Source: an uncultured Tissierellia bacterium
GTDB taxonomy: Bacteria > Bacillota > Clostridia > Tissierellales > Tissierellaceae
DNA length: 64,000 bases
Direction of reading: 5' to 3'
NCBI GenBank assembly: GCA_946402705.1
Contig: CAMIXG010000004.1
Coordinates: 53,648 to 117,647, forward strand
Part shown: in pieces, positions 1 to 13,508 of the stretch
How positions within the stretch are numbered: position 1 is the first letter of the stretch
Layout: each line of letters starts with the position of its first letter
The notes under the pieces: model-generated
Seen by the model: the letters and a program-made list of their open reading frames with translations, nothing else
Databases searched by the model: none
What the model was told of the DNA's origin: nothing
Program-made: the position numbers and the translations under genes

Positions 1-1019
1 ATTATCATCTGTGGTGTAAGTGGTATACCATATAATTGGGCTATAAAGAATACTGCAACACCTTGCATTATAGCTGTACCATCCATGTTTATAGTAGCTC
101 CAAGTGGTATTGTAAATGATGCAATATCCTTAGAAATTCCCATCTCATTTTCTAATATATCAAGCGATACTGGAACTGTTGCACTACTACTAGCTGTAGA
201 AAATGCAATTGACATAGCTGGTGAAAATTTTCTATAGAATTTTTTCACATCAAATTTAGTCAATATTGTTAGTAGCAAACCATATACAACAAACATATGA
301 ATTGCCAGCCCTATATAAACTGTTCCAATATACTTGGCAAGGGGGATTATAGCCTTTACTCCCACTGTACTCATTGTCTTTGCTATAAGACCAAAAACTC
401 CGATTGGTGCAGCCTTCATTATGATTTCAACTAATTTCATTATTAAGTCATTTAAACTATCAAACAACCTCACCAAAAGTTCTGCTTTTTCTTCCAATAA
501 TGATATTCCTACTCCTATCATCATTGCAAAAACTATTATTTGTAACATATTTCCTTCTGCCATAGCCTGTAATGGATTCTTAGGTATTATTTCATATAAA
601 ATCTGTACTATTGGAGTTCTTTCGTTAACTGTTACTTCAACAGTTTCCATAGCCTGTAATGATAAGCCCATTCCAGGTTTTAAAAAGTGTCCAAGAGCTA
701 GGGCAATTACAACTGCAACTGCTGTTGTTCCCAAATAAAATACAATAGTTTTTATACCTATTCTACCAAGTTTCTTTACATCGCCCATTCCAGCAACTCC
801 ATTTACTAAAGAAACAAATACTAGAGGTACTACTAGCATCATAATTCCCCTTAAGAATAATTGACCAAATAATTCATAAATACCATTTATCAAGAAATTA
901 TTCTTAAAACCACTCTCCGGTAATTGGTATGTAATAATTCCAACAATTGCTCCTAGTAATAAACCTAGTAATACTTTTTTGGTAATACTAATTTCTCTTA
1001 GTTTTTCTCTAATTTTCAT
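1..1019 (-). CDS. Sodium/proton:dicarboxylate (DAACS family) symporter, 3' end cut off
   Basis: Inner-membrane secondary transporter taking up glutamate/aspartate or C4-dicarboxylates with Na+ or H+. Reading the minus strand from an ATG at 1019 gives about 339 residues with many hydrophobic segments. Two family signatures are visible: a serine-rich stretch SSSATVPVSLDILEN (re-entrant loop) and NMDGTAIMQGVA (substrate/cation site). The gene runs off the left edge, so the C-terminus is missing. A GAAAGGA-type RBS precedes the ATG. It is transcribed in the same direction as gatB but separated from it by about 200 bases and a hairpin. The substrate cannot be told from sequence alone. Confidence 0.88.
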   Translation of the reverse strand, partial: MKIREKLREISITKKVLLGLLLGAIVGIITYQLPESGFKNNFLINGIYELFGQLFLRGIMMLVVPLVFVSLVNGVAGMGDVKKLGRIGIKTIVFYLGTTAVAVVIALALGHFLKPGMGLSLQAMETVEVTVNERTPIVQILYEIIPKNPLQAMAEGNMLQIIVFAMMIGVGISLLEEKAELLVRLFDSLNDLIMKLVEIIMKAAPIGVFGLIAKTMSTVGVKAIIPLAKYIGTVYIGLAIHMFVVYGLLLTILTKFDVKKFYRKFSPAMSIAFSTASSSATVPVSLDILENEMGISKDIASFTIPLGATINMDGTAIMQGVAVFFIAQLYGIPLTPQMI

Positions 1020-1176
1020 AATCTACACCATCCTTTCTCAGTTCCTAATTTTTTATATTGTTACTATTATATGAAAGTAGCCTTTTATTGTCAAATGTTT
1101 TTTATATTACTAGAACTATTTTAGCATCAACTATTATCTCATATATCTTAAAGATATGACTTTTAATACCGCTTCA

Positions 1177-1211
1177 TAAAAATAGCCAATAGATTATGAA
1201 ATCCATTGGCT
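1177..1211 (-). terminator. Rho-independent terminator after gatB
   Basis: Inverted repeat AGCCAATGGATT / AATCTATTGGCT with a short loop, followed on the minus strand by a T-rich run. It closes the gatCAB transcript. T-rich sequence on the other side as well could allow bidirectional function. Confidence 0.7.
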
Positions 1212-1219
1212 GTTTTTAT

Positions 1220-2644
1220 TTACTTTAAGGAATCTAATTTTTCCTTCATTTTTTCACTTACTAGTTGAGGATTTGCTTTACCTCTTGATATCTTCATTAC
1301 TTGTCCTACTAGAAAACCAAGTGCCCTATCTTTTCCTGCCCTATAATCTTCTATAGACTGCTCATTTTCAGATATGATTTTTTCTATCATTTCAATTAGT
1401 TCATCTTCATTACTAATTTGAGATAGTCCTTCTTCTTCAACTATTTGCTTTGGTGATTTACCAGTTTCAAATAGTGTTCTTAGCACTTTTTTACCAACAT
1501 TATTACTTATGGTATTTGCTTTTATAAGATTTAAAAGTTCTGCTAGTAAATTTGGTGTAAGTGGTGTTTCTTCGATTTCAAGTTCTTCATCCTTTATTCT
1601 TCTTAAAACATCACCCATTATCCAGTTACTAACCATAGAATAATCATCTATTAATTCTACAGTTTTTTCATAGAAGTTAGCAAGTTCCTTATTCTGTGTT
1701 AATACTTCTGCATCATATTCTGGCAAACTAAAGTCTTTTATAAATCTACTTTTCTTTTCTGCTGGAAGTTCTGGCATATGGTTTTTAATATCTTCTATCC
1801 ATTTCTCATCCACATTTAAAACACCAATATCTCCCTCTGTTATAAACCTATATTGAGAATCTCCCTTCTCTCTCATAAGGATAGTTTCTCCCACAGATTC
1901 ATCCCATCTTCTAGTTTCTTTTATAGTATTTTTACCAGCTTCTAATAACTCTTTATGTCTATTTTCTTCAAATTCTATAGCTTTTTCCACTGCCCTAAAT
2001 GAGTTTAGGTTCTTTATTTCAGATATATTTGATTTAAGACCTCTTTCTTCATCAACTATATTTATATTAACATCACATCTAAGAGAGCCCTGTTCCATTC
2101 TAACATCAGATACTTCTAAGTATTTTAGCCTAGCTCTTAGTTTGTCTAAGAATAGTCTAGCCTCTTCTCCTGTACTCATATCTGGTCTTGTAACTATCTC
2201 TATTAGGGGTACACCTGCCCTATTGTAATCTACAAGAGTTTCTCCAGTTTCTGTATGATTTAGTTTTCCTGTATCTTCTTCTACGTGAATTCTTTCTATT
2301 CTAACTTTCTTACCTACTTCTTCAAGTTCTATAAAACCTTCTTCACATATAGGTCTTTCAGCTTGAGATGTTTGGTATCCTTTTGTTAAATCAACATAGA
2401 AATAATGTTTTCTATCTGTTTGGCTACTTGTATTTATTTTACAATTTAATGCCAAGCCTGATTTTACAGCATATTCAATTGCAGTTTCATTTATTCTTGG
2501 TAATGCTCCTGGTAGACCTAAACATACAGGACAGCAATGTGTGTTTGCATCTCCACCAAATTCATTGGTACATCCACAAAACATTTTCGTTTCTGTCATA
2601 AGTTCTGTATGGATTTCAAGCCCTATAATAGTTTTAAAGCTCAT
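1220..2644 (-). CDS. gatB: Aspartyl/glutamyl-tRNA amidotransferase subunit B
   Basis: GatB phosphorylates the side chain of mischarged Glu-tRNA(Gln) or Asp-tRNA(Asn), then amidates it with ammonia delivered from GatA. The 474 residues match the usual family length. The start has the typical GLEIHTEL motif, then the zinc site CGC...CPVCLGLPG at about residues 23-45, and the C-terminal tail domain ends with the GKANP segment. The start overlaps the end of gatA by 11 bases, implying translational coupling. Order is gatC-gatA-gatB. Organisms with this complex usually lack GlnRS and/or AsnRS, but that is not testable here. Confidence 0.97.
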   Translation of the reverse strand: MSFKTIIGLEIHTELMTETKMFCGCTNEFGGDANTHCCPVCLGLPGALPRINETAIEYAVKSGLALNCKINTSSQTDRKHYFYVDLTKGYQTSQAERPICEEGFIELEEVGKKVRIERIHVEEDTGKLNHTETGETLVDYNRAGVPLIEIVTRPDMSTGEEARLFLDKLRARLKYLEVSDVRMEQGSLRCDVNINIVDEERGLKSNISEIKNLNSFRAVEKAIEFEENRHKELLEAGKNTIKETRRWDESVGETILMREKGDSQYRFITEGDIGVLNVDEKWIEDIKNHMPELPAEKKSRFIKDFSLPEYDAEVLTQNKELANFYEKTVELIDDYSMVSNWIMGDVLRRIKDEELEIEETPLTPNLLAELLNLIKANTISNNVGKKVLRTLFETGKSPKQIVEEEGLSQISNEDELIEMIEKIISENEQSIEDYRAGKDRALGFLVGQVMKISRGKANPQLVSEKMKEKLDSLK

Positions 2645-4082
2645 CTACATTACCTCCTTCAAATGCTAAACCTGCTTTTATAAGTTTATCTTCTTCAAAT
2701 TTATTAGCTATAAATTGTATTCCAACTGGTGCTGCTTCTTCCTTATCAAAAGGTACAGATATGGCACATATACCTGCCAAATTTACTCCTACTGTAAATA
2801 TATCCGAATTATATTGTATCTCTGTATTATCTGAATTTGTACCTAATTCAAATGGTATAGTTGGAGTAGTCGGTGTCATCAAGACATCATACTTACTAAG
2901 CATTTCACTATACTCATCAGCTATTAGCCTTCTAACCTTTAAAGCTTTTTCATAGTACTCTTTTTTATTTTCATTTAATAAGACATAAGTTCCAAATAAA
3001 ATTCTTCTCTTAACTTCTTTACCCAGCGCCTCTTGTCTAGAATTTCTAAATAATTCTTCTGTTGTTTCATATTTTTCTGATCTATATCCGTATCTAAGTC
3101 CATCAAATCTAGCTAAATTCGAGCTAACTTCTGCTGTTGAAAGAACATGGTAGCAAGCAGGTGCATATTTTAAAGAGTCCATTGATATCTCTTCCACCTG
3201 TCCACCCAGACTTTTAACCATTTCTACAGCCTTCTCAAAATCTCTAGCAACTATTTCATCTAATTTATAATCTCCAATAGTTTTTAAAACTCCTACCTTT
3301 ATACCCTTAAAATCATAGTTCTTATTTACATCTAGATTTTTTAGAACCTCTTCTGATTTTTTATAAGATGTTCCATCCCTAGTATCTTTTTTCATTAGTG
3401 TTTTTAGTAGTAGACTAGTATCTCTTACATTTCTTCCCACTACACCAACTTGATCCATAGTATTTGCCATTGATACCACGCCAAATCTAGAAATAGCACC
3501 ATAAGTTGGTTTTATTCCAACTACATTACAATAAGAAGCTGGTTGTCTAACAGAACCACCAGTATCTGTTCCAAGAGATAGTGGCATTTGACGAGATTTT
3601 ACTGCAACAGTAGATCCTCCTGATGACCCTCCTGCAATAAGATTATTATCAACAGGATTTTTTGTCGCTCCAAAATATGAAGATTCTGTTGATGATCCTA
3701 TGGCAAATTCATCTAAATTAGTTTTTCCAAGTATTATTCCATCTTCTGCTTCTATTAACTCCACAACGGTAGCATTAAATGGGGGTATATAATTCTCTAG
3801 CATCTTTGAACCACAAGTTGTTCTAATCCCTTTTGTTGAAATATTATCCTTAAGTGATATCGGGATACCTGCTAAAACTCCCATTTCTGCTCCACTTGCT
3901 AATTTTTCATCTAAGATTTTTGCTCTTTCAAGAGCCTCTTCCTTATTTATTGTAATAAATGCATTTAACTCTTTTAGTTTTTCCATATTCTCTAAGTGTG
4001 CATTTACCAACTCAACTGCTGTAACTTCCTCGTTTAAAAACTTTTCATGCATTTCATATGCTGAAATATTAGTTATATCCAT
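2634..4082 (-). CDS. gatA: Aspartyl/glutamyl-tRNA amidotransferase subunit A
   Basis: Glutaminase subunit of GatCAB, an amidase-signature hydrolase that releases ammonia for GatB. The 482 residues contain the Ser-cisSer-Lys triad context: SLKDNI (Lys), GGSSGGSTVAV (cis-Ser) and GTDTGGSVRQPASYC (Ser nucleophile). All key residues are intact, in contrast to the degraded glutaminase domains in the purine operon of this window. A ribosome binding site AGGTG precedes the ATG; gatC lies 10 bases upstream and gatB overlaps the end. Confidence 0.97.
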   Translation of the reverse strand: MDITNISAYEMHEKFLNEEVTAVELVNAHLENMEKLKELNAFITINKEEALERAKILDEKLASGAEMGVLAGIPISLKDNISTKGIRTTCGSKMLENYIPPFNATVVELIEAEDGIILGKTNLDEFAIGSSTESSYFGATKNPVDNNLIAGGSSGGSTVAVKSRQMPLSLGTDTGGSVRQPASYCNVVGIKPTYGAISRFGVVSMANTMDQVGVVGRNVRDTSLLLKTLMKKDTRDGTSYKKSEEVLKNLDVNKNYDFKGIKVGVLKTIGDYKLDEIVARDFEKAVEMVKSLGGQVEEISMDSLKYAPACYHVLSTAEVSSNLARFDGLRYGYRSEKYETTEELFRNSRQEALGKEVKRRILFGTYVLLNENKKEYYEKALKVRRLIADEYSEMLSKYDVLMTPTTPTIPFELGTNSDNTEIQYNSDIFTVGVNLAGICAISVPFDKEEAAPVGIQFIANKFEEDKLIKAGLAFEGGNVDEL

Positions 4083-4092
4083 TTTTACACCT

Positions 4093-4383
4093 CTAGTCCA
4101 TTATATTTAGTAATTTGAAATATCCGTATTGTTGTTCTTTAGTATTAACTAAAACTTCTTCCCTATCTAAGATGTAGTCTACTTCTACAAGGTCTTTTCT
4201 AAACTCTTCAATAGGTTCATGAACTTGAAGTAATGGTTCTACTCCATCTGTGTTTGCTTGTCCTAAGATTTCCACTCTTTGTATTGATTCAACTAACTTT
4301 TCTTCCATACATTTTATATCTTGTTCGCTAAGGTTTATCATAGATAAATCTGCTACTTTTTTGATGTCTTCTTTCGAAATCAT
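4093..4383 (-). CDS. gatC: Aspartyl/glutamyl-tRNA amidotransferase subunit C
   Basis: Small subunit (96 residues) that wraps around GatA and GatB and stabilises the complex. It shows the family pattern: N-terminal helix with VADLSMINLSEQDI, then the VEPLLQVHEP segment and an FRKD motif. First gat gene of the run, with a GGAGG RBS 7 bases before the ATG. The upstream coiled-coil membrane gene is close enough (61 bases, no clear terminator) to be co-transcribed. Confidence 0.95.
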   Translation of the reverse strand: MISKEDIKKVADLSMINLSEQDIKCMEEKLVESIQRVEILGQANTDGVEPLLQVHEPIEEFRKDLVEVDYILDREEVLVNTKEQQYGYFKLLNIMD

Positions 4384-4444
4384 ACTTACGCCTCCTCTTA
4401 TTCATTCTCGTCTATTTTATCACTAACAATCATTTAAAATCAAA

Positions 4445-5395
4445 TTATAGGGCAATAAAAATAATCCATATTAGATATGGTATTAAAATTAAACAAAGTA
4501 TGTTGATAAATATGCTTATCCTATTTTGCTCCCTCTCTAAATCCTTATTTTCTTCTTCCATATTAGCCTTTATTATCTCTTTTGTTCTCTCTATATTTAT
4601 CCTACTTCTCATCTCATCAGTTATAGTATTATCCTTTATATTTATTAAATCATTCATAGATAACTGTTCTGTAGCTTTTTCATACATTATTTGGTTGATT
4701 TTTTCTTCATAGGTGATTTCTGAATACTTTAAATTTAACATATTATTAAATTCAGGAAAAAATAATATAACAGATAAGAAGGCTGATATTAATAAGAAAC
4801 CTAGATTAATATTCTTGTTCTTACTATCCGTTATTCCATCATGAACCTTTTCTATTACTCCAATAGTTTTTTCTATTGTAAGTCCTAAATCTGAATCTAC
4901 ATCTAGGTACTCATCTTTTAAGTAACTTAATTCTTCCTCTATATTTTCTTTTAGTTTTATTTTCTCCAGTATAAGTATTAGTAACTCTTGTAGTTCCTCC
5001 ACCTTGGAAACTATCTCTAACCTTAAATACTCCAACATTTTTGAATAACTTAAACTAACATCTTCATTTAATAAAAAAAGTAGCTGGATCTTTCTAAATC
5101 TATTTTTCTTTTTTATTTCTATACTTCCATGTCTCTCTATGTTTATACCTGTCACTATTGAGAAGTTAGCTACTATAGTTTCGATATTAAGTTCTAGTTC
5201 TACTAGATTACTAAATACATCTTTTTTTATTATCTCTAATTGCTCTTCTGTTAGATTATATTTATTGTTATCAATAAAACTTTCAACTTGCCCATTTATC
5301 CTAAGCATATCCTCTTTAATTATGGAATTGAATTTGGACTGAATCTCTTCAAGTATTGTTATCTTCCTAAATAAAGACTTCTCCTTACTAAGCAT
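4445..5395 (-). CDS. Unknown coiled-coil protein with two membrane helices
   Basis: No family recognised. The 316 residues are mostly charged helix (Glu, Lys, Ile, Leu rich), predicted coiled coil over roughly 1-190. There is one membrane helix near 197-216 (GFLLISAFLSVILFF), a second charged helical stretch, and a C-terminal membrane helix near 294-314. No signal peptide and no catalytic motif are seen. A strong RBS (GAGGAGG) supports the start. It sits between the ligA terminator and gatC in the same orientation, so it may head the gat transcript. It could be a structural or envelope-associated protein; nothing in the sequence fixes a role. Confidence 0.8.
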   Translation of the reverse strand: MLSKEKSLFRKITILEEIQSKFNSIIKEDMLRINGQVESFIDNNKYNLTEEQLEIIKKDVFSNLVELELNIETIVANFSIVTGINIERHGSIEIKKKNRFRKIQLLFLLNEDVSLSYSKMLEYLRLEIVSKVEELQELLILILEKIKLKENIEEELSYLKDEYLDVDSDLGLTIEKTIGVIEKVHDGITDSKNKNINLGFLLISAFLSVILFFPEFNNMLNLKYSEITYEEKINQIMYEKATEQLSMNDLINIKDNTITDEMRSRINIERTKEIIKANMEEENKDLEREQNRISIFINILCLILIPYLIWIIFIAL

Positions 5396-5410
5396 AATAT
5401 CCTCCTCATA

Positions 5411-9650
<4,240 letters not shown>

Positions 9651-9756
9651 AACTATCTCCTCTCAAATTTTCTTCATTACCTTATTATATAATACCTAGG
9701 TCTATATGCAATGTAAAAACACTATTATTTTTTTACATTCATCCTAAATTTTTCAT

Positions 9757-9785
9757 GAAAAAAAACACTTTTTTCAAAGTGTTTT
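9757..9785 (-). terminator. Terminator after the TraX-like gene
   Basis: Hairpin AAAACACTTT / AAAGTGTTTT followed by a T run on the minus strand, just after the stop of the TraX-like gene. Confidence 0.75.
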
Positions 9786-9799
9786 CTCCCAGCCTTTAT

Positions 9800-10633
9800 T
9801 TAGTTTATCTTTGTTTTCAATATCCAGGTAATAATATAAATTATATACACATGTACTGGATAGAATATATAAAATAGATATTTAAAGCCCTTACCTTTTT
9901 CTCCATTATATAAAATCATAAATGGTGCTGCAAATATCATCATCCATTGATATTGACCAAATAACATGGTTTGAATATCAAATTTTGTAGCCAAGATAAA
10001 TGGCACACAATAAAGTATATAGGCAAGTATTTGAAGTTTCTTTTTCTCTCTTAAAAGATATAATATTATTCCTAAAAATATAAAATTAAGTCCTCCCTCT
10101 ACTATAAGTGGTAAAGGTACAAAGGTCATAATAACTCTTAGTAGACTTATATTTGGATTTGGTCCCATCATGATACTCATTAGTCCTAGATTTATAAGAC
10201 TTGGTAGTATGAGCAAAATTAAACCTACAAATACCTTTCCAAACTTCCTATTTCTAAAACCATCTCTAATAATATCTATAAATACTAAATGTAGTACTAA
10301 TAAAAACAAGGTACCAAACATTGAATTTACTATAGGTATCACTGGTTCCATTGGAAATATATCTGGAATTACACTATTTCCTATAGACATTATCACTGAT
10401 GCTATATATAACCTTAGTAAATATTTCTTTTTGTTACTTGTATGAGCATAGCCTTCCACTGTCATATAGATAAATAATGGAGCTACTATTCTTCCCAGCC
10501 AGTTAAACCAAATTGGTACATTCACACCTGCCTGTATCAAAAAATATCGTAAATGGTCCAATACCATAAGTAACATAGCCATTATCTTTATACTTCCACC
10601 TGTCATACCTTTTTTCTCTAATGTTTTTTCCAC
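9800..10633 (-). CDS. TraX-family membrane protein
   Basis: Polytopic membrane protein (277 residues, about eight helices) of the TraX family, named for the F-plasmid pilin N-acetyltransferase and related to acyltransferase-3 proteins. The N-terminal signature KIMAMLLMVLDHLRYF and the VAPLFIYMTVEGYAHTSN segment (residues about 50-68) are characteristic. Chromosomal clostridial copies are common, and no conjugation genes are nearby, so pilin acetylation is unlikely; the acceptor is unknown. Translation starts at GTG 10633 behind AGGGGTG. Monocistronic, with its own terminator. Confidence 0.85.
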   Translation of the reverse strand: MEKTLEKKGMTGGSIKIMAMLLMVLDHLRYFLIQAGVNVPIWFNWLGRIVAPLFIYMTVEGYAHTSNKKKYLLRLYIASVIMSIGNSVIPDIFPMEPVIPIVNSMFGTLFLLVLHLVFIDIIRDGFRNRKFGKVFVGLILLILPSLINLGLMSIMMGPNPNISLLRVIMTFVPLPLIVEGGLNFIFLGIILYLLREKKKLQILAYILYCVPFILATKFDIQTMLFGQYQWMMIFAAPFMILYNGEKGKGFKYLFYIFYPVHVYIIYIITWILKTKIN

Positions 10634-10708
10634 ATAATCACCCCTTACACCTACATAATAAAGCTTTAATATAAATTATGGCTTAATTTATATTAAAATT
10701 TTATTAAA

Positions 10709-10740
10709 TAAAAAAAGTTGAAGACTAAAGTCTTCAACTT
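10709..10740 (-). terminator. Terminator after first LCP gene
   Basis: Perfect 12-bp inverted repeat AAGTTGAAGACT / AGTCTTCAACTT followed on the minus strand by a T run. Confidence 0.8.
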
Positions 10741-10741
10741 C

Positions 10742-11677
10742 CTATTTTTTATATTCTGGAAACATGGCATCCACCATTTGTTTAGTTTCTGCTTCGTTAT
10801 ATATCCAGTAAGATAAGCCATCTATTGTAGCAAAGTCTCCTGGTATCATCTCAGTTCTTATATTCTCTGTATCTAATTTCCCTGCTGATAAAGCATATTT
10901 CAACATTCTTGAAAGTGGCATATTAGTATCCACATAATCATAATAAGTTCCTATTATCTTATCTATATTTAATATATTTGATGGTTGCAATATTTGTTTA
11001 GCAAGTTCTGTCATAAAATATTGTTGGGCGTGTACCCTGCCCACATCACCTTCTGGGTATCTTCTAAATCTTAAGTAATCATGAGCCTTTTGCCCATCCA
11101 AGGTTTGAAGTCCTGGTTGTAAATCTATTCTAAGTGGCGGTTTTGCCACTGGATCTGTATACTTCATCCTAACCGGTACATTTAATTCAACTCCACCAAT
11201 AGCATCCACAATCTCCTTAACTCCCGCAAAATCCACCTTAACATAGTAGTCTATATTTAGATCTAAGAAATTTTCTATGGTGCTTATTGCCAAATCTGGT
11301 CCCCCATACGAATGGGCATGGTTTATCTTGTCTTTTCTTCCCTTAACTAGAACCCTTGTATCTCTAGGTATTGATAATATATCGATTTCTCCAGTTTCAA
11401 AGTTTGCCTTAGCAAGCATTATAGTATCAGTCCTTCTACCTCTCTCTTGAGTCAAGCTAGCATTGGCACTTGGTCCATCATTATCTATTCCCATCAAAAG
11501 TACTAATACAGATTTATCTACTATTTCTCCGCCTTCTTTTACCTTTGTCTTTGTCCTCTGATTATTTGTAGTTCCTGCTTCTCCCCTACTAGATAATACT
11601 AGCTTATCTACTCCTACAAATATTAAACTAAAGGACAATAAAGATATTATGAAGGAGGTAAAAAAACTTTTCTTCAA
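10742..11677 (-). CDS. LytR-CpsA-Psr (LCP) family cell-wall ligase, copy 1
   Basis: Membrane-anchored extracellular enzyme that transfers lipid-linked glycopolymers (teichoic acid or capsule type) onto peptidoglycan. The 311 residues start with a short cytoplasmic tail and one membrane helix (about 8-28). The LCP domain follows, with the conserved motifs MGID, GRRTDTIML, SIPRDTRV (catalytic/pyrophosphate Arg), INHAHSYGG and DYLRFRRYPEGDVGRVHAQQ. The start is TTG at 11677 behind GAGAGGGTG. It is a close paralogue of the next gene. Each copy has its own terminator, so they are separately transcribed. Confidence 0.93.
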   Translation of the reverse strand: MKKSFFTSFIISLLSFSLIFVGVDKLVLSSRGEAGTTNNQRTKTKVKEGGEIVDKSVLVLLMGIDNDGPSANASLTQERGRRTDTIMLAKANFETGEIDILSIPRDTRVLVKGRKDKINHAHSYGGPDLAISTIENFLDLNIDYYVKVDFAGVKEIVDAIGGVELNVPVRMKYTDPVAKPPLRIDLQPGLQTLDGQKAHDYLRFRRYPEGDVGRVHAQQYFMTELAKQILQPSNILNIDKIIGTYYDYVDTNMPLSRMLKYALSAGKLDTENIRTEMIPGDFATIDGLSYWIYNEAETKQMVDAMFPEYKK

Positions 11678-11820
11678 TACTGCACCCTCTCTCTATAGTT
11701 TCCCTATCCATTCTACACTTTATTATTAAACTAATTATTACATCTTTATTAATTTTTTCTTAATTTTACATTATAACACATATAAGATATTTTTCGTAAT
11801 AAACTAGATTTAAACCAATA

Positions 11821-11849
11821 AAAAAATAGAGCCAAATTGGCTCTATTTT
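11821..11849 (-). terminator. Terminator after second LCP gene
   Basis: Inverted repeat AAAATAGAGCCAA / TTGGCTCTATTTT with a one-base loop, with T run on the minus strand. Confidence 0.78.
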
Positions 11850-12764
11850 CTATTTATATATGGAGTATTCTCCAAACATTTCTTCTACTAAGGTTGCAGT
11901 TTCCACCATATCATATACCCAATATGATACTCCACCAATTGTTTTTGGAGTTCCTGGAACCATTTCTGTTCTTAAGTTATCAACATCTAATTTATTAGCA
12001 CCTAAACCATATTTCAACATTGTACTCATAGATATATTTGTATCTACATAGTCATAATAAGTTTTTATTAGTTTATCAATATTTAATATATTAGATGGTT
12101 GAAGTACTTGTTTAGCAAGTTCTTTCATAAAATATTGTTGGGCATGCACCCTTCCAATATCTCCATCTGGATAACTTCTAAATCTTAAATAATCATGTGC
12201 CTTATTTCCATCTAGGGTCTGTACACCTGGTTGTAAGTCAATTTTTAAAGGCGGTTTAGCAGTTGGATCGTGATAGTACATTCTTCTAGGTATATCTACT
12301 GTAACTCCACCTATGGCATCTACTATTTGTCTCACTCCTGCAAAATCTACTTTAACATAGTAATCTATGTCTATTCCTAAAAAGTCTTCTACTGTTTTCA
12401 TTGCAAGTTCAGGCCCTCCATAAGAGTGGGCATGATTGATTTTATCTTCTTTTCCATTCACTAAAACCCTAGTATCTCTAGGTATTGATAAAATTTCAAT
12501 TTGACCAGTATCAAAGTTAGCTTTAGCAAGCATCATTGTATCTGTTCTTCTTCCTTTTTCTTGAGTTATACTAGCATTGGCATCTGGTCCATCATTATCA
12601 ATTCCCATTAATAATACCATTAACTCTCCCTTAACCTTGTTTTCAACTACTTGCCCATCTGATGTTTTTTCAACCTTATTTATAAAAAATTTATCTACGG
12701 CAAAAAATATTAAACCAAAGCATATTATAGAGATGAAAAAAGATTTAAAAAAATTTCTTTTCAA
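11850..12764 (-). CDS. LytR-CpsA-Psr (LCP) family cell-wall ligase, copy 2
   Basis: Same architecture as the neighbouring copy: N-terminal membrane helix (about 8-27), then an LCP domain with MGIDNDGPDANAS, GRRTDTMMLAKANF, SIPRDTRVLV, INHAHSYGGPELA and DYLRFRSYPDGDIGRVHAQQ. The two copies align almost without gaps from the MGID motif onwards and clearly arose by duplication. They differ most in the linker after the membrane helix. The start appears to be TTG at 12764 with a weak AAGTGGTG ribosome binding site. Two copies suggest two acceptor or donor polymers, or conditional expression; that is inference. Confidence 0.93.
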   Translation of the reverse strand: MKRNFFKSFFISIICFGLIFFAVDKFFINKVEKTSDGQVVENKVKGELMVLLMGIDNDGPDANASITQEKGRRTDTMMLAKANFDTGQIEILSIPRDTRVLVNGKEDKINHAHSYGGPELAMKTVEDFLGIDIDYYVKVDFAGVRQIVDAIGGVTVDIPRRMYYHDPTAKPPLKIDLQPGVQTLDGNKAHDYLRFRSYPDGDIGRVHAQQYFMKELAKQVLQPSNILNIDKLIKTYYDYVDTNISMSTMLKYGLGANKLDVDNLRTEMVPGTPKTIGGVSYWVYDMVETATLVEEMFGEYSIYK

Positions 12765-12837
12765 GTTTTATACACCACTTTCCATTTTAGTTTCACAAAC
12801 ACATTATATAACAAAGTAATTTATAAGTACATAATTT

Positions 12838-12874
12838 TAAAAAAGGGGAAACCCCTAGTATAGACTAGGGGTTT
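12838..12874 (-). terminator. Hairpin after the DUF3793 gene
   Basis: Perfect 11-bp stem AAACCCCTAGT / ACTAGGGGTTT with loop ATAG, followed on the minus strand by a second C/T-rich stretch ending in T residues. Likely terminator of the flavodoxin-DUF3793 transcript. Confidence 0.65.
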
Positions 12875-12885
12875 ATCTAAAATAA

Positions 12886-13485
12886 TTATAAGTTTGAAGT
12901 TTTTAATTCTTCGTTTACTAATTCCTTGTACACTTTGTACTTGGACCTATCATATTCATTGAATGTTCTCTGTGCCTTTTCCAAGTCATTATAGACCTTC
13001 CAATAGCCTTTCATCAAACATTCTTTTTCTGAAGGGTAAATAAAATCTAATACGTCGTCTACTGGATAACCTAAGAATACTCCAACTTCGTGGGGACAAG
13101 CTTTTGAATACCTACTAGCTAGCTTTTCTAAAGCTTCGAATGTTGTTTTTTCTTTATCATATCCAAACCTTGATAAAAACTTTATGTTTTTACTATCTAA
13201 TAATATTTGTTTTAACAAATAAGGGTCGTAGAATAATACATGAATACTCTCTTCTGTTTCTTTCAGTTTGTGAAATTTAACATTTAAATTTTGCTTAATA
13301 TAGTCTTGATACTTAATCCATTGTTCATATAGATTTCGTTTAGCATCTTTTCTAAATATCATAAGAGTAGAAGACTTTACACCGTCGATTGTGGGTGATG
13401 CTGTGTATTTAATTAAGTTGAGTAAATAGGCCCTATCTTCCAAGGTATCTATCTTATTTAAATATGTCACAATACATGGTTTCAA
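12886..13485 (-). CDS. DUF3793 family protein (flavodoxin partner)
   Basis: Cytoplasmic protein of about 199 residues with the family signature CPHEVGVFLGYPVDDVLDFI near the middle-to-end and a conserved region around LLNLIKYTASPTIDGVKSSTL. Function is not known to me beyond frequent linkage to flavodoxin genes in clostridia. Here it follows the flavodoxin by 14-23 bases in one transcript, so it should share the Fur-type control. A GTG nine bases further upstream (13494) overlaps the Shine-Dalgarno AAGGGAG, so I prefer the TTG at 13485. No membrane segment or metal-binding motif is obvious. Confidence 0.85.
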   Translation of the reverse strand: MKPCIVTYLNKIDTLEDRAYLLNLIKYTASPTIDGVKSSTLMIFRKDAKRNLYEQWIKYQDYIKQNLNVKFHKLKETEESIHVLFYDPYLLKQILLDSKNIKFLSRFGYDKEKTTFEALEKLASRYSKACPHEVGVFLGYPVDDVLDFIYPSEKECLMKGYWKVYNDLEKAQRTFNEYDRSKYKVYKELVNEELKTSNL

Positions 13486-13508
13486 ATCTGTCACTCCCTT
13501 TAATTTTA

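Noticed and set aside
334..738. A 134-codon plus-strand reading frame
   Set aside because: It is the antisense frame of the dicarboxylate symporter, whose minus-strand motifs are clear.
9800..10633. Plasmid conjugation locus suggested by the TraX-like gene
   Set aside because: No other transfer, relaxase or pilus gene is nearby. Chromosomal TraX-family genes are widespread in Firmicutes.
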